NCBI GenBank assembly: GCA_049616325.1
Contig: JBMZHG010000015.1
Location: forward strand, 1-48,370
DNA: 48,370 nt
Reading direction: 5' to 3'
Source: UBA11663 sp049616325
Lineage (GTDB): Bacteria > Bacteroidota > Bacteroidia > Flavobacteriales_D > Sanyastnellaceae
The notes under the pieces were generated by a model, which saw only the letters and a program-made list of their open reading frames with translations, was not told the DNA's origin and did no database searches. This document shows, piece by piece, positions 24,758 through 33,151 of this stretch (position 1 is the stretch's first letter; every line of letters starts with the position of its first letter). A program made the position numbers and the translations under genes.

Positions 24758-27115
24758 TCAGCGTGAGGTGTCAAAAGCGACGGCACCCCAAGCGGGGACT
24801 GTTCCGCCTTCGGTCAACAAACCCGCCAGCATGCGCGCAGGTTGCATGGCGCCGTCGGGCAAGGATACGGGCGATTTGCCGCGATTCAAGTACAGGTCGG
24901 TACTTTCGCCCAAGTACGTCCTGCGAATGCGGAGCAAATCCGGCGAGACCAGTTCGAAATCCGTGGTTCCGAAAAGCAGGCTCATGCGGCTCTGACGCAA
25001 GTTCGCCCAGGTGGCCGTCCAATCGCGTGTCGCGTGTTCTTCCGCGTTCAGGTTTGCGAACCGCATCATGCGGCGGTTGTCAGGGTCGTTTCCGCCCACG
25101 TCTGCGATCTCGTCGCCGTAGTACACGCATGGGATTCCAGGGACGCTCATCAGGTACGACATGAGAAGCCTCATCTTGGCGTATCCGTCCGGGCCGCCAT
25201 GTTGAATGTCGCGCGTCCAGCCCTGAAACTTCATGTCCTCGTCGGTGTCGAGCGTGCCGTCCGCGAGGGACGTAAATCGGGGCCGGTCTTGGTTGCCGGT
25301 GATGTTTCCCATCAAGTGATGTGCGCCGTACGCAGCCAAACTCTCCCGGTTGGTCGCAATCACGTCTTCCCACGACCCGTCTTCAAAGGCAATGGCACCC
25401 ACGGCCTTGTCGTACAAGTTGAAGTCAAACTGCGCGTCAAGCATTCCGCTGGACAGGTAGCTCCCAATCAGGTCGGGGCTTCCGTACGTTTCGCCGATTT
25501 GGAACAAGCGCGTTCCTGTTTCGGCGTGTGCGGATTTGAGTTTGGCGGTCAACTTGCGCCAAAAGACTTCGCTGATGTGCTTCGTCGCGTCGTGCCGGAA
25601 ACCGTCGATTCCACTGTGGTACGCCCACCACGTTGCGCTGTCCGACATGGCTTCCGCGACTTCCTGCCGCTCCAAATCCAAGGTGGGCATGAACGTGTCA
25701 AACCAGGTCGTCAAACGGTATTCGTCCCACCGCTCGGTGTTCAGGCTTCCGTCCGGCAAATGCAAGTCCGTCGTCCAATCGGGGTGCACCTCCATCAACG
25801 GGTGATCTTCATGCACGTGGTTGGCGACGTAATCCAGCACGACGTTCATGCCGGCGGCATGGGCTTGGTCGGTGAGCCGCTTCAAGGACTCGCGTGAGCC
25901 AAGCCGCCGGTCCACCTCGGTGCAACTCACGGGCCAATACCCGTGGTACCCGCTGAACCGGCTCGTGACGTCGGTACGCGCGCTGTCTTGCCAGTAACCC
26001 CAGGCTCCTTCGGCGTTCCAAGTGATGGGGGAGATCCAGACCGTGTTCATGCCCAAATCGCGGAAATACCCGCTCTCCAGCACATCGACAACCCCCTCCA
26101 AGTCGCCTCCAAAGTGGTTGGCTTGCGGCAAAATGCTGGGGTCGTTGACCGGCTCGTCGTTGTCGGGGTTTCCGTTGACGAAGCGATCGACCATCAGAAA
26201 GTACATCGTAGCGCTGTGCCAGTCGGACCGGTCCAGGTCAGCCACGTCGAGTACGGGCCGGTCTCCTTCCATGGGGATCAACACGTCTTGCGAAATCCCG
26301 CCGTCTCGGGCCGCCCACGCCCGAACGTGGTGCCGTCCCTCGCCAAACCCCTTGAGCATGGCGGGAAGGGTAACCGCCTGGTCGTGCGAACCGTGGTGTA
26401 CCAAGACGTTGTCTACCGCGATAAGCAAATCCGCAGGCCCGTCGGTCGTGAAAAAAAGCTTTTCGCCGTTGGTGTTGACTTCCAGGCTCGGGGGCTGAGG
26501 GGATTCTACCGCCACCACGGAATTTCTGCCGCCCATGCCGTTGGAGATGGAGTTGGGATTGGCGGAGTCGAGGATCCATTCGCCGTCCACCACCCATTGG
26601 TAGGGGTGGTTTCCAGGCCGCAGCACGGCGTCGTACGCAAACACCCCAGGCATCCCGTCCACGGGACTGGCAGGCTGCGGGGTCCATCCCGTGAGGTCTC
26701 CCACAAATTCAACCGAGCCGGAGGCTAGGAACGAATTGTTGGTGTCCCATGTAAACGAATGGGCTCGCTCTCCTTTGGACAACACCGGAACAACCCGGGC
26801 ACCCCCCTCAACCGTCAAGCTCAGCAACCCGATTCCGCTTGGCGGTGCCACTGGCAGGACAACGAGTCCGTCCGTCACTTCCAAGGTGTCGGCTTGCTCT
26901 GGAGTCGGAGCGTAAACAACGAGGTCTACACTTTCGCCAGGTTCGAGGAAATCCTGCACATTCACGGCTGTGTTGAGCGCGCCCGCTTGCACTGGCATCA
27001 ACGTTCCCCACGATGCTTTCTGAGCAGTGGCTTTTGGCTCAGGAGATTGGCATCCGAGAACGGCAAAGGCCGCGACGACGGTCACAGCCTTTGTCAAAAA
27101 AGTCAAGGTTTTCAT
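24758..27115 (-). CDS. GH13 alpha-amylase-family lipoprotein (neopullulanase/cyclomaltodextrinase-like)
   Basis: A 785-residue lipoprotein: the signal peptide ends in the lipobox AVLGC with Cys22. Residues about 30-290 contain N-terminal beta-sandwich domains, including a CBM48/E-set-like part (SVEFVGDLTGWTPQP ... GNHPYQWVVDGEW). The GH13 barrel starts near 300. Region I is DYVANH (428-433), region II has the nucleophile Asp509 in GFRHDATKH, region III the acid Glu542 in QIGETYG, and region IV is NQD (608-610), where most GH13 enzymes have NHD. It probably cuts imported malto-oligosaccharides in the periplasm or at the outer membrane, like SusA. It lies 4 bp after the preceding gene in the Sus-type cluster. 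Confidence 0.9.
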   Translation of the reverse strand: MKTLTFLTKAVTVVAAFAVLGCQSPEPKATAQKASWGTLMPVQAGALNTAVNVQDFLEPGESVDLVVYAPTPEQADTLEVTDGLVVLPVAPPSGIGLLSLTVEGGARVVPVLSKGERAHSFTWDTNNSFLASGSVEFVGDLTGWTPQPASPVDGMPGVFAYDAVLRPGNHPYQWVVDGEWILDSANPNSISNGMGGRNSVVAVESPQPPSLEVNTNGEKLFFTTDGPADLLIAVDNVLVHHGSHDQAVTLPAMLKGFGEGRHHVRAWAARDGGISQDVLIPMEGDRPVLDVADLDRSDWHSATMYFLMVDRFVNGNPDNDEPVNDPSILPQANHFGGDLEGVVDVLESGYFRDLGMNTVWISPITWNAEGAWGYWQDSARTDVTSRFSGYHGYWPVSCTEVDRRLGSRESLKRLTDQAHAAGMNVVLDYVANHVHEDHPLMEVHPDWTTDLHLPDGSLNTERWDEYRLTTWFDTFMPTLDLERQEVAEAMSDSATWWAYHSGIDGFRHDATKHISEVFWRKLTAKLKSAHAETGTRLFQIGETYGSPDLIGSYLSSGMLDAQFDFNLYDKAVGAIAFEDGSWEDVIATNRESLAAYGAHHLMGNITGNQDRPRFTSLADGTLDTDEDMKFQGWTRDIQHGGPDGYAKMRLLMSYLMSVPGIPCVYYGDEIADVGGNDPDNRRMMRFANLNAEEHATRDWTATWANLRQSRMSLLFGTTDFELVSPDLLRIRRTYLGESTDLYLNRGKSPVSLPDGAMQPARMLAGLLTEGGTVPAWGAVAFDTSR

Positions 27116-27119
27116 GAGC

Positions 27120-28007
27120 TTATTCGCAATCCAGAAGGGGAACGAGGGTTTCGTAGTAGATGCCGTCCCACGGCGTGGTGTCAGGCGAATACGTGAACCC
27201 CGGTTTTAGGGGATAACAAATCAAAGAGAGGATGCCAAGACCCTCTGGCACGATGCCTTCGAAAAATTCTTCAGGCAAGATCACGAGGCGGTAAAAGCCA
27301 GGTTTGTCGGGCACGGGAGTCATTCGGAGCTCGGGCGTGTTCGTCACGTCGGCGTCTGCCGCCAAGGCGTAGTATTGGCCGTCCGTTCCGCGCGCCTTGA
27401 CTTGCAAGTAAACCTCGTCGTTTTCGATGTCGGTGAGGTCGACGTCCAGGTTGTTGTTGTACGTCAGGCTCACGAAGTCGTCCGCCCGCCTCGTTTCAGG
27501 GAACACGCACATTTTCTCTTCGCACAGCTTGGGCAAAACGCCCACGTTGAAGTCTTCAGTCTTGGCCTCTCCGTAGTCTTCCAGTCCAGGGTATGGGGCA
27601 CCGTCTTTCAGCTTCGCCAAACACGAAATGCCTTGGCTGTACAATCCGCTTGCGTCGGTGTAGAATTGGGAAGGAACGAACGTCAAGGTGTAGGTCAAGC
27701 CTCCTTGGTGGACCAATTGCAGGTCGTCGTTGCTGTTGTTCCAAGAGCCATTCGTCCCTACGGGGTCGCTGGGCGTCCACGTCCAAATGTAGACAGGGAG
27801 GTCGGGGTTCGCCTCGAGAATGGTTTTGAGGCCGAAGGACTCACTTTGAGAAATGTCGAACGTCAGCGTGACTTCTTCGTGCAGTCCCGTGGGGGTCGGT
27901 GACAAGGTCACCGCTTGTCCAAAGGCCGCGGATTGAAGCATGGCCAAGGAGCCGGTCAGAAGACCGAAACGTTTCAGCATGGGGGTGAAGGTGTTCATGA
28001 ATCGCAT
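27120..28007 (-). CDS. Exported accessory protein of the SusCD locus, possible glucan-binding protein
   Basis: A 295-residue protein. A signal peptide lies near the start (MLKRFGLLTGSLAMLQSAAF, cleaved near GQAV) without a lipobox. The mature N-terminus (PTPTGLHEEVTLTFDISQSE ... LPVYIWTWTPSD ... GLYSQGISCLAKLKDG) has the same spacing of features as the N-terminus of the secreted amylase two genes beyond SusC, so both may carry the same beta-sandwich domain. The second half is unrecognised and contains several Cys. It resembles the DUF4961-type proteins that follow SusCD in flavobacterial glucan loci, but this assignment is uncertain. ATG 28007 overlaps the preceding stop (TGATG); ATG 27998 is another start. 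SusE/SusF-like binding is inference from position. Confidence 0.75.
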   Translation of the reverse strand: MRFMNTFTPMLKRFGLLTGSLAMLQSAAFGQAVTLSPTPTGLHEEVTLTFDISQSESFGLKTILEANPDLPVYIWTWTPSDPVGTNGSWNNSNDDLQLVHQGGLTYTLTFVPSQFYTDASGLYSQGISCLAKLKDGAPYPGLEDYGEAKTEDFNVGVLPKLCEEKMCVFPETRRADDFVSLTYNNNLDVDLTDIENDEVYLQVKARGTDGQYYALAADADVTNTPELRMTPVPDKPGFYRLVILPEEFFEGIVPEGLGILSLICYPLKPGFTYSPDTTPWDGIYYETLVPLLDCE

Positions 28008-28513
28008 CACTGTCGGTTAAAGCTGAAGGTGTACGCCAACACCGGATCCCCGTCGCATGGACGGTCGTACACGACGTCAAGCAAATTGTCGTGGGGACGA
28101 ACCACCGCGCCGAGGTTGTATTGAAGCGTGTCACTTGGGTTTCCGTCGACGTCCGCAGTGGCCAAAATCAAGTACGTGGGGTGTTCTTCGTCGTCCAGTC
28201 CCCAAGTGCCTTGTTCGCCGAAGTAATTGCGGCCCTTCTCAATGGACACGTTGTACGAGCGGTCTTCGTTCAACGTGATTTGGAGAGGCGTGACGATGCC
28301 GTCGATGTAGAGTTCACTCAAGTCCCGCACCTCCTTCAAGGGGCTTTGCAAATCTGTTTGGGAGAAGGAGGCCATCTGCCAAACCCCAATCATGCCTTCC
28401 ACTTTGTTGAAAGGTTCTCCCAGTTCGCCTTGCAATTCAGGTTTGCAGCTCGTCCAAACTCCGAGGAGAAGCAGGGTCATTGCAGCGAAGAAAAAGTTGA
28501 ATTTCGTGTTCAT
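28007..28513 (-). CDS. Small SusCD-associated lipoprotein (DUF5004-like, lipocalin-type)
   Basis: A 168-residue lipoprotein: MNTKFNFFFAAMTLLLLGVW is followed by TSCKPEL, with the lipobox Cys about residue 23. The mature protein has a lipocalin-like beta pattern (EGMIGVWQMASFSQTD ... LQITLNEDRSYNVSIEKG ... GTWGLDDEEHPTYLILATAD), as in DUF5004/lipocalin-like proteins that occur next to SusCD in flavobacteria. Function is unknown; it is probably a surface accessory in glucan capture. ATG 28513 is chosen over the longer frame because it starts the signal peptide and avoids overlap with susD. One-base overlap with the next gene. Confidence 0.78.
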   Translation of the reverse strand: MNTKFNFFFAAMTLLLLGVWTSCKPELQGELGEPFNKVEGMIGVWQMASFSQTDLQSPLKEVRDLSELYIDGIVTPLQITLNEDRSYNVSIEKGRNYFGEQGTWGLDDEEHPTYLILATADVDGNPSDTLQYNLGAVVRPHDNLLDVVYDRPCDGDPVLAYTFSFNRQ

Positions 28514-28530
28514 GCGTTCCAAGGGTTGGG

Positions 28531-29940
28531 TCAGTTGCATCCGCCGACTTCGTTGAACTCAAATCCGGCCACGTTGCCCTCCGAGGCAGAGAACTGCAGC
28601 GCCATTCCGGGACAATCCCACGGGGCATTTCGAATCGTGATGTCTTCGCCCATGGCCCCGCGTCGCTGAAGTTGTTCGACCCACAGGCCCATGCCCAAGG
28701 TCTCTTTACGGTATTCGTCCCGTGCTGCCGTGACGACGTCGCTTGCGGAAGACGAGCTGTCCAAGAGGTACACGTCAGAGGTGATTCCTGCGCGTTGGCG
28801 AATGGCGTTGATGTCGGCGATGGCTTGATCCAGGTTTGTGCCGGTTTCACCGTAACACTCCGCCCGGATGAGCATCAGCTGCGTGAGGTGAATGAGCGGC
28901 ACGTTGAAGAAACTGTGGTCCGTGAAGCGGGTAAGCAGCGTTTTGCCTTCGGTAGGCAGGTAATCCAACCACAAGGCACGCTTGTCTTCCGAACCCCCTG
29001 TTGCGATTTGCTGGAACCAGTCCCAATACTGCGTGGTCAGGGTGACTTCCGGGTTGGCGGCGGGTTGCCACCACTGAACGAATTGATCCGTGCGGTTGTC
29101 GTTGGTTGCCAAGGTGCTGTACACCGCGAACACCGATTCAGAACTGGTGGCCCCAATGGGCAGTCGCAAGCGGACGAACGCGCTGTCTGTTTCAGGTTGC
29201 TCGAGGCTGTACCGTCCGCTTTGGATCACGTCATCGGCCAGAACGGCCGCCTCTGAAAATTCCATTTTTAGAAAGTGCACTTGGGCTAGAAGCGCTCTGG
29301 CCGCGTCTTTGGTAGCGTAGATGCCGTTCTCTTCAGGAAGGTTGGCGATGGCGTCATTCAGATCGGCTTCGATTTGGCTGTAGGCCTCAGCCACGGTTGC
29401 CCGTGGGAACGGTGCGTCGCGCAAGTAGGTGGGGAGAGGAATGCCAGGATGACTGTTGTCGGCCGTAAACCCGTAGGGCTGGGCGAACATCTTAACGGCT
29501 CCCCAAAAACAAAATGCGCGGATGAATTTGCCTTCGGCTTCCATGCGGTTTTGGTCTTCGGAAGAAAGCCCTTCAATCAAATCAAAGCTGTCGATCAAAC
29601 TATTCACTCGAAGAACAGGGTAAAAGAAATCGCGGTTGATGCCACCCACGTACGTGGTCCATCGGATGGTTTCGCGATTGTAGATGGCCTTGAGGTCGTT
29701 GTTGGCAAGCGGTTCGTTGGTGTTGTCGCCGCGAAGCTCGTTCATGAGTTGGACGTCTCCGTCGTACAAGTTGGCGAGCACGTCGTAACACGAAACAAGA
29801 AGAGCTTGAAGGTCTTCAGGCGTCTCGAGGGCGTCTTCCGCCAAAATGTATTGGTCTGGATTGACTTCCAGCCAGCGGCAGCCCGTAAACGCGAGTGATG
29901 CGGCAAGCAGGGCCGTGAAAAGGAATGCTGAATTCTTCAT
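28531..29940 (-). CDS. SusD/RagB family glycan-binding lipoprotein
   Basis: A 469-residue surface lipoprotein with lipobox AFTGC. It shows the SusD fold: an N-terminal helical part (EVNPDQYILAEDALETPEDL ... ALLVSCYDVLANLYDG), TPR-like helices (AEGKFIRAFCFWGAVKMFAQ, ATKDAARALLAQVHFLKMEF) and the C-terminal part (IHLTQLMLIRAECYGETGTN ... IADINAIRQRAGI ... YRKETLGMGLWVEQLQRRGA). SusD binds oligosaccharides on the cell surface and closes over its SusC partner. It lies 5 bp after susC. The cognate glycan is inferred to be starch or maltodextrin from the two GH13 enzymes and the GH65 phosphorylase nearby. Length is slightly short for the family but complete. Confidence 0.95.
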   Translation of the reverse strand: MKNSAFLFTALLAASLAFTGCRWLEVNPDQYILAEDALETPEDLQALLVSCYDVLANLYDGDVQLMNELRGDNTNEPLANNDLKAIYNRETIRWTTYVGGINRDFFYPVLRVNSLIDSFDLIEGLSSEDQNRMEAEGKFIRAFCFWGAVKMFAQPYGFTADNSHPGIPLPTYLRDAPFPRATVAEAYSQIEADLNDAIANLPEENGIYATKDAARALLAQVHFLKMEFSEAAVLADDVIQSGRYSLEQPETDSAFVRLRLPIGATSSESVFAVYSTLATNDNRTDQFVQWWQPAANPEVTLTTQYWDWFQQIATGGSEDKRALWLDYLPTEGKTLLTRFTDHSFFNVPLIHLTQLMLIRAECYGETGTNLDQAIADINAIRQRAGITSDVYLLDSSSSASDVVTAARDEYRKETLGMGLWVEQLQRRGAMGEDITIRNAPWDCPGMALQFSASEGNVAGFEFNEVGGCN

Positions 29941-29945
29941 GGCGC

Positions 29946-32900
29946 TTAGAAGTTGGCGTTGATGGCGAAAATGACAGAGCGCTCTTGAGGAGCAGTGAGG
30001 TAGTTGGCACCGCCTGAGAAGTTTCGGTCTTGGCGATTTTCAAAGTCGCGTGTGAGTTCAGGATCCAACCCGATGAAGTTGGTCAGCACGAAAAGGTTGT
30101 TGCCACTTAGGCGCAACGTGACGTCCCCTTTGCTCATGGGTACTCGGTAGGACACCGAAGCATTGCGAAGACGCACGTAGCTCGCGTCGTACATGAACAA
30201 GCTCGTGTTCCACCATGGGAATCCCGCGGGCAAGCCGTACGTTGTTTCGTCCAAGGTCAAGCGTGGGAACGACGCAATGTCTCCAGGTTGACGCCAGCGG
30301 TCGAACAAGTCGGTGCGCATGTTCCAATCGGTGACCACACCGAGTTGGCGCTTTGCGGAACTGTCCCAAATCTTGGCACCAAAAGCGGCGGTGAATTGGC
30401 TGCTGAACGTCCAGTTCCGGAAGGAAAATTCGTTGCGCAACCCACCAACGTGGTCGGGAAGGCCGTCACCAACCGCCTGACGGTCCTCGAGGTTGTATTC
30501 AAAGGTTTCGTTGCCGTTGATGTCGATGTAAACGGGCAGCCCAGATTCCGGATCCACATGGCTGAAGGGGACCAAGAAGTAGGTGGTCAATGGCGCCCCC
30601 GTGACTGCACGACTGTCGTTGGTGCCACCTGAGATTGCGTCCTCGGTAAAGGCCCCCGTGCTGACCAGTTCGTTGTAGTTGTAGGCGTAGTTCAAAACCG
30701 TTTTCCACATCAACTCTGAATTGGCGGGCAGGTTGTTGGAGGTGATGCCAACCTCCACGCCCCGGTTCAAGACTTCTCCTGCGTTCACGGAACGGTTGTT
30801 GAAGCCCGTATGAGAAGGAAGCTCCACGTTCATGAGGACGTCGCTGGCGAGCTTGTCGTACAGCCCGAGTTCCACGGCAATACGGTCCTTCCAAAGCCCC
30901 ATTTCCACCGATGCATCGAGGGTACGAACGGTCTCCCAACGCAGGTCCGGGTTGCCCGGTTGAGTGGGGAACACAATGGTGTCGCCGGCGTAGGTCGCGC
31001 CTTGGCTCTGGTCCACGTAGAGCGCGAATCGGCTGAATCCGTCGATGTTGGCGTTGCCCGTTCGGCCCCAAGAAGTACGAACCTTCAAAAAGCTGAAGAC
31101 CTCTGAGTTGAACCACTCCTCGTCGCTGGCCACCCAGCCCACAGAAGCGGAGGGGAAGAAGCCGAACCGGTTGTTTTCTCCAAAACGTGACGAGCCGTCT
31201 ACGCGAGCCGTCGCCTGAAAGAAGTAGCGGTCGTTCAGACTGTAGTTCAAACGCGCGAATGTCGAAGCAAACCCGTCCGTGCGGTATTGAATGGGGTAGG
31301 CGTTGGTGACGGTGGACACTGCGTCGTACAGGCTGTCGTTCAACCCGAACAAGCTGTCTCGAAGCGCTTCAAGGGCGTAGGCCGGCCCTTCGGAATCGCG
31401 AAGGTTGAACCCGAATCCGTCGCTCTCGAATTTTTGGGCTTCTGCTCCAACCATGACAGTGAGGCTCGTGGAATCGTCTTCAAGGATGCGCACGGTTGCG
31501 TTGGCGCCGACGTTGTAGTTGCGGGAGTTGTACTCGCTCCAGTTTCCGTAGGCGAAGCCGTTCGTGCGGTCGAGCGCGGAGTTCTCGTACGAATCGTTTT
31601 CAAGCTTGCTGTTGTCGTATCCGCCGTTGAGGACGATGTCCAATTTGCTGTGTGGCGAAACGACGATTTGGCCTGTCGCAATTTGACGTCGTTCCGTTTC
31701 GCGCCATTGGATCAGATCTTGGTAGGCGAGGGGGTTGTACCAACGGTTGAGTTCGTAGTTGCGCTCGGTGCTTGTCAAGTTGCCGTTCTCGTCAAAGGTG
31801 GAGTCCACCACGAACGGAGCCATGTAGGGAAGGGCCGTGGACATCGCCGTGCCAATGCCGCCGGACCAGCCGCCGCGGACCCGCTGGTTTTGGCCTTCCG
31901 AGGTGCTTCCTGACAGCAACACCTTGAACTTGTCGCTTGGCGTCCAGTCGAAGTTCGTGCGCGCACTCGTTCGTGTGTAGCTGTTGCCCATGGCGTAGCT
32001 CTCGTTCTTGTCGTAGCTCACCCCGTTGTACATGGACCACGTTTCTCCCCCGCTCCGGAGGCCAATGTTTTGCTGCGTTTTTTGAGCGCGGCGCGTAAAC
32101 AGATCAAACCAATCGGTGTTGGTCTCCAATGCTTGTTCATAGGCGGCTTTTCGCACTTCTGTGCTTGAGGAAGGAGTGCTGAGGTAGGGAAGCCAAACGT
32201 AGCCTGTTCCGCCGTCGTTTTCCCACGCTTCCTGACGGATGGTGAGGTATTCTTCCGTCGTCATCATGTTGGGCGTTGCAGTGGACTCGCCGTATCCGTA
32301 GGACGACCCGTAGCTGACCTGAATGCCGTTCTTGACTCCTCTTTTCGTGGTGATCAAAATGACCCCGTTGGCACCTCGGGAGCCGTAGATGCCGGTAGCC
32401 GCAGCATCTTTCAAGACTTGGATGTCCTTGATGTCGTTGGGGTTAAGGCTGGCAAGAGGGTTGCGGTTCATGGCACCGCTGTTGCCGCCTGCGAAGTAGT
32501 CTTGGGTGATGGGGATGCCGTCGACGACGTAGAGCGGGTCACCTCCCGCGGAAATGGAGCTCAGTCCACGAATGCGCACAATGGAACCACTTCCCGCCAT
32601 ACCTGAACCTTGAGTCACTTGGACTCCCGCGGCCTGTCCTTGCAGAGCAGCTTCGAACGACGGGGTTTGGACGGCGGTGATTTCCTTGGAATCGATGGTC
32701 GCAATCGACCCTGTGACTTCCTTTTTCCGCTGAACCCCATAGCCGACAACCACGGATTCGTTCAGGAGAACAGCGTCCTCGCGAAGACGGATGTTGAGGG
32801 TTTTGATTTCGCCCTGTTTTAAGGTTACCGACTTGGTTTGGTCGAGGTGGCCGATGAACGAAAAGGTGATGTCGTGGTCACCTGGGGCGAGCAACAACGT

Positions 32901-33080
32901 GTAGTTGCCGTCGAGGTCGGTGAACGCCCCTTTGCCATTTTCTGCCATCACGGTGGAAGAGGGAAGGGCGTTGCCCTGATCGTCAGTTACCCGTCCTTGG
33001 AGGGTGCCTTGGCTCCAAGCTGCCATGGCTCCCCCTGCAAGGGACAGGGCGAAGAAAACGAGGTGTGTGAATCGAGTCAT
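29946..33080 (-). CDS. SusC/RagA family TonB-linked outer-membrane transporter
   Basis: A 1044-residue receptor with a signal peptide (MTRFTHLVFFALSLAGGAMA). Residues about 25-100 form the carboxypeptidase-D-regulatory-like domain (LQGRVTDDQGNALPSSTVMA ... FTDLDGNYTLLL), followed by the SusC linker ESVVVGYGVQRKKEVTGSIA and the plug (VRIRGLSSISAGGDPLYVVD, ILITTKRGVKNG). The 22-stranded barrel ends in EERSVIFAINANF-like sequence. It moves oligosaccharides across the outer membrane with energy from TonB, paired with the SusD gene that follows by 5 bp. ATG 33080 is chosen since the signal peptide begins there. A 71-bp gap separates it from the amylase gene and holds a candidate operator, so susC may have its own start of transcription. 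Confidence 0.96.
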   Translation of the reverse strand: MTRFTHLVFFALSLAGGAMAAWSQGTLQGRVTDDQGNALPSSTVMAENGKGAFTDLDGNYTLLLAPGDHDITFSFIGHLDQTKSVTLKQGEIKTLNIRLREDAVLLNESVVVGYGVQRKKEVTGSIATIDSKEITAVQTPSFEAALQGQAAGVQVTQGSGMAGSGSIVRIRGLSSISAGGDPLYVVDGIPITQDYFAGGNSGAMNRNPLASLNPNDIKDIQVLKDAAATGIYGSRGANGVILITTKRGVKNGIQVSYGSSYGYGESTATPNMMTTEEYLTIRQEAWENDGGTGYVWLPYLSTPSSSTEVRKAAYEQALETNTDWFDLFTRRAQKTQQNIGLRSGGETWSMYNGVSYDKNESYAMGNSYTRTSARTNFDWTPSDKFKVLLSGSTSEGQNQRVRGGWSGGIGTAMSTALPYMAPFVVDSTFDENGNLTSTERNYELNRWYNPLAYQDLIQWRETERRQIATGQIVVSPHSKLDIVLNGGYDNSKLENDSYENSALDRTNGFAYGNWSEYNSRNYNVGANATVRILEDDSTSLTVMVGAEAQKFESDGFGFNLRDSEGPAYALEALRDSLFGLNDSLYDAVSTVTNAYPIQYRTDGFASTFARLNYSLNDRYFFQATARVDGSSRFGENNRFGFFPSASVGWVASDEEWFNSEVFSFLKVRTSWGRTGNANIDGFSRFALYVDQSQGATYAGDTIVFPTQPGNPDLRWETVRTLDASVEMGLWKDRIAVELGLYDKLASDVLMNVELPSHTGFNNRSVNAGEVLNRGVEVGITSNNLPANSELMWKTVLNYAYNYNELVSTGAFTEDAISGGTNDSRAVTGAPLTTYFLVPFSHVDPESGLPVYIDINGNETFEYNLEDRQAVGDGLPDHVGGLRNEFSFRNWTFSSQFTAAFGAKIWDSSAKRQLGVVTDWNMRTDLFDRWRQPGDIASFPRLTLDETTYGLPAGFPWWNTSLFMYDASYVRLRNASVSYRVPMSKGDVTLRLSGNNLFVLTNFIGLDPELTRDFENRQDRNFSGGANYLTAPQERSVIFAINANF

Positions 33081-33123
33081 CAGGTGGTTTTCTCGTGGGT
33101 GAAATTCGAGGTCCATTTCGATG

Positions 33124-33138
33124 GTGTTAAAAGTACAC
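33124..33138. promoter_or_regulatory. Candidate operator upstream of susC (GTGTTAAAAGTACAC)
   Basis: A 15-bp imperfect palindrome with arms GTGT and ACAC around a 7-bp centre; flanking bases extend the arms to GGTGT/ACACC. It matches the site at 36906-36920 at 13 of 15 positions. On the minus strand it contains TACTTTTA, a plausible -7-like box about 49 bp from the susC ATG, so a bound regulator would block transcription. Site function is inferred. Confidence 0.55.
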
Positions 33139-33151
33139 CAAGGGGGCGCAC

